Origin: JAQBGV01 sp032128395
Lineage (GTDB): Bacteria > Planctomycetota > UBA8108 > UBA1146
Assembly (NCBI GenBank): GCA_032128395.1
Contig: JAQBGV010000092.1
Location: forward strand, 1-16,702
Length of the DNA stretch: 16,702 nt
Reading direction: 5' to 3'
Shown here: in pieces, positions 14,819-16,702 of the stretch
Position numbering within the stretch: the stretch's first letter is position 1
How the letters are laid out: every line of letters starts with the position of its first letter
The notes under the pieces: generated by a model
Databases searched by the model: none
What the model was told of the DNA's origin: nothing
What the model saw: only the letters and a program-made list of their open reading frames with translations
Program-made: the position numbers and the translations under genes

Positions 14819-15883
14819 TCACACGACGACCCACTCCTCGATCGCCTCGGCGACCCGATCGACCTCCGCCTCGGAGAGCGATGGGTAGATCGGAACACTC
14901 AGGCCGGTCTCCCAGACCTCGGTGGTGACCGGGAACTCATGGTCCGGGAGCCCGAGATATCGATGGAGCGGCCGGAACACCGGCGGCTTGGCGGTGATTC
15001 CGCGGCTTCGGAACGTCACCTCGGCCGCATCTCGCGCCGCGCGGTCGGGGAATCGCAGCAAGAACCGGTAATGGTTCGCACCTTCGGGAAGCTCCGCTCC
15101 CGCGCACTCCGCGATCTCCGCCGCGGCCCGGTAGCGGCCGGCGATCGCGCGCCTGCGCTCGAGCCACTCCGGCAGCGCCGCGAGCTGAGGACGCCCGATC
15201 GCCGCCGCGAGGTCGGAGAGCGGGTAGTTCCAGCTGGGGCGCCACTGCTCGCGGCCGTCGGAGCGGATCCGATCTCGAGCCGCATCGGCGAGAGCGGCGT
15301 CCGAGGTCAGAAGTGCTCCCCCCTGACCGGTCGAGAGCATTTTCGTGGCGTAGAAGCTGACGATCCCGACGGTGCCGATGCTCCCCGCGGGGCGACCACC
15401 GATCTCGGTCCCGATCCCCATCGCCGCGTCCTCGATCACCGGACTCGGAAAGTCCCATCCCTCGAGAGGGGCGGGGATCCCGAGCATGTGCGGCACGATC
15501 ACGGCGGAGACCTGCTCTTCGCGAATCGTCGCCCGCGCGCAGGCGTCGCGCGCGGTCCCTCTGGTGACGGTCAACCGTACCGGATCGATGTCGGCGAGCA
15601 GCGCACTCCCCCCGACCGCATCGATCGCGTGAAGGAGCGCTCCGCAGGCGTAGCTCGGGGCGATGACCGAAGATCCCCGCGGCACCCCGAGAACCAGGAG
15701 CGCGAGGTGGAGTGCAGCGCTCCCCGACTGGACCGCGACCGCGTGGGAAACCCCGCAGAAGGAGGCGAGCTCCTCCTCGAATGCGGCACGCTCTGCCCCC
15801 CCCGCGTGCTGGCCCGAAGCGATGACCCGCGCCGCAGCTCTCTCCATCGAGGCGAGCACCATGGGGCGCGAGTGCGGGATCAC
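14819..15883 (-). CDS. DegT/DnrJ/EryC1-family PLP-dependent aminotransferase
   Basis: A 354-residue sugar-aminotransferase-family protein; members aminate keto-sugars for cell-surface glycans or antibiotics, but the substrate is not readable here. Seen: SGSAALHLAL (53-62, phosphate-binding turn), VIEDAA (149-154, Asp152 for the PLP ring nitrogen), and SFYATKMLSTGQGG with Lys181 as the likely PLP-linking lysine. The usual family wording after the lysine is Gly-Glu-Gly-Gly; here it is Gly-Gln-Gly-Gly. The GTG at 15883 overlaps the ABC ATPase stop as GTGA. Longer in-frame starts would add 42 Arg/Pro-rich residues without family resemblance, whereas IPHSRP at the N-terminus is family-like. A 159-bp gap separates it from mtaB. 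No glycan genes lie beside it in this window. Confidence 0.88.
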   Translation of the reverse strand: MIPHSRPMVLASMERAAARVIASGQHAGGAERAAFEEELASFCGVSHAVAVQSGSAALHLALLVLGVPRGSSVIAPSYACGALLHAIDAVGGSALLADIDPVRLTVTRGTARDACARATIREEQVSAVIVPHMLGIPAPLEGWDFPSPVIEDAAMGIGTEIGGRPAGSIGTVGIVSFYATKMLSTGQGGALLTSDAALADAARDRIRSDGREQWRPSWNYPLSDLAAAIGRPQLAALPEWLERRRAIAGRYRAAAEIAECAGAELPEGANHYRFLLRFPDRAARDAAEVTFRSRGITAKPPVFRPLHRYLGLPDHEFPVTTEVWETGLSVPIYPSLSEAEVDRVAEAIEEWVVV

Positions 15884-16702
15884 GATTTCTCGGCGCGGTA
15901 TCTCTCGACGACCTCGGGGTCTTCGAGGAAGCAGTGGCTCTTGTGCCCAGGCGAGATCGGGAACGCCCGGGGGTCCTCCGTGGAGCAGAACGCCATCGCC
16001 TGTGGGCAACGGGTGTGGAATCGGCAGCCGCTCGGTGGGTCGATCGGAGTCGGGACGTCCCCCGTCAGGAGGATGCGCTCCTTCTTCCGGCGCGGATCAG
16101 GTTCGGGGACCGCGGAGAGGAGCGCCCGCGTGTAGGGGTGCCGAGGGTTCCGGTAGAGCTCCCGCGCCGGTGCCTCCTCGACGATCTTCCCGAGGTACAT
16201 CACTGCGATGCGATCGCTGATGTGCTCCACCACTGCGAGGTCGTGCGCGATGAAGAGGTAGCTGAGATCGAACTCGTCCTGGAGCTCGATCAGAAGGTTG
16301 ATGATCTGCGCCTGGATCGAGACGTCGAGCGCGCTCACCGCCTCGTCACAGACGATGAAATCCGGGTTCACCGAGAGTGCGCGGGCGATCCCGATCCGCT
16401 GCCTCTGGCCCCCGGAGAACTCGTGCGGGTAGCGCCAGATCTGGTCCGGATCGAGTCGCACCCGCTCGAAGAGCGCGCGCACACGTTCGGTGCGCGCGGC
16501 CTCGTCCGCGCCGATGCCGAAGGCCTGCATGCCTTCGGCGACGGCGTCGCGCACGCGCATGCGCGGGTCGAGAGAGCCCATCGGATCCTGGAAGACGATC
16601 TGGATTGCGCGCCGGTGCGGGCGCAGCTCCTGCGCGCCGAGCGAGAGCAGGTCCACGCCGTCGAGCCAGATGCGACCCGCCTGCGGTTCGACGAGGCGCA
16701 AG
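15880..16702 (-). CDS. Oligopeptide/dipeptide ABC transporter ATP-binding protein (OppF/DppF type), 5' end cut by the window
   Basis: The last 273 residues of an ABC ATPase that powers peptide import at the inner membrane. Present: Q-loop (QIVFQDPMGSLDPR), ABC signature (SGGQRQRIGIARAL), Walker B with catalytic Glu (FIVCDEAVSALD), H-loop (LFIAHDLAVV), and the C-terminal oligopeptide-transporter domain (RNPRHPYTRALLSAVPEPDP) with a cysteine-rich segment (GCRFHTRCPQAMAFC and SHCF). The Walker A motif and N-terminus lie beyond the window edge, and the first codons seen are internal. The H-loop and signature are intact, so it appears functional. Its TGA stop overlaps the GTG of the aminotransferase. 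Permease and binding-protein genes would be expected upstream, outside the window. Confidence 0.93.
   Translation of the reverse strand, partial: LRLVEPQAGRIWLDGVDLLSLGAQELRPHRRAIQIVFQDPMGSLDPRMRVRDAVAEGMQAFGIGADEAARTERVRALFERVRLDPDQIWRYPHEFSGGQRQRIGIARALSVNPDFIVCDEAVSALDVSIQAQIINLLIELQDEFDLSYLFIAHDLAVVEHISDRIAVMYLGKIVEEAPARELYRNPRHPYTRALLSAVPEPDPRRKKERILLTGDVPTPIDPPSGCRFHTRCPQAMAFCSTEDPRAFPISPGHKSHCFLEDPEVVERYRAEKS

Noticed and set aside
13553..16135. An 860-codon plus-strand open frame opposite mtaB, degT and the ABC gene
   Set aside because: No recognisable protein; it spans several real genes and their gaps on the other strand.

Overview
The window is a GC-rich bacterial chromosome segment. 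Every gene I can support lies on the minus strand, so the reading order runs from 16702 down to 1. There are no tRNA, rRNA, CRISPR or insertion sequences. Gene content points to the PVC group, most likely Planctomycetota: a pilus-like inner-membrane complex and secretin arranged like the Akkermansia Amuc_1101-1098 locus, large secreted TPR proteins, and an ExbB/TolQ protein. This assignment is inference, since no ribosomal or marker gene is present.

Layout in transcription order. (a) 16702-12658, housekeeping: the C-terminal part of an oligopeptide/dipeptide ABC transporter ATPase (OppF/DppF type), translationally coupled through GTGA to a DegT-family PLP aminotransferase; then MtaB (radical-SAM tRNA methylthiotransferase) and a family-4 Fe-S uracil-DNA glycosylase that overlap by 14 bp. 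(b) 12657-12046, a 612-bp gene-free stretch. It holds a near-consensus sigma-70 promoter (TTGACA, 16 bp, TATACT) firing toward the pilus genes, and a long leader with five 15-bp tandem repeats. (c) 12045-5214, pilus/secretin genes: a PilM-PilN fusion, a PilO/Amuc_1100-like membrane protein, a membrane-anchored protein with a fibronectin-III-like region (position of PilP or Amuc_1099), and a lipoprotein-type secretin with an N-terminal helical/TPR region. (d) 5077-236, two secreted TPR proteins with overlapping reading frames, then an ExbB/TolQ proton-channel protein. (e) 235-1, gene-free, with a 51-bp tandem repeat.

The main result is block (c)-(d). It reads as an envelope-spanning complex: a cytoplasmic actin-like PilM fused to the membrane/periplasmic PilN part, two bitopic alignment proteins, an outer-membrane secretin that carries its own lipid anchor, and downstream periplasmic TPR proteins with a proton-driven motor subunit. 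No pilus ATPase, PilC platform protein, prepilin or prepilin peptidase is seen here.

The secretin cannot be read in one frame. A one-base loss near 7577 and a one-base gain near 5355, both in short homopolymers, put the middle of the gene in a different frame from its two ends. Restoring both gives an uninterrupted protein of about 852 residues with an ordinary secretin end. Either the sequence has two indel errors or the gene is broken in this strain.
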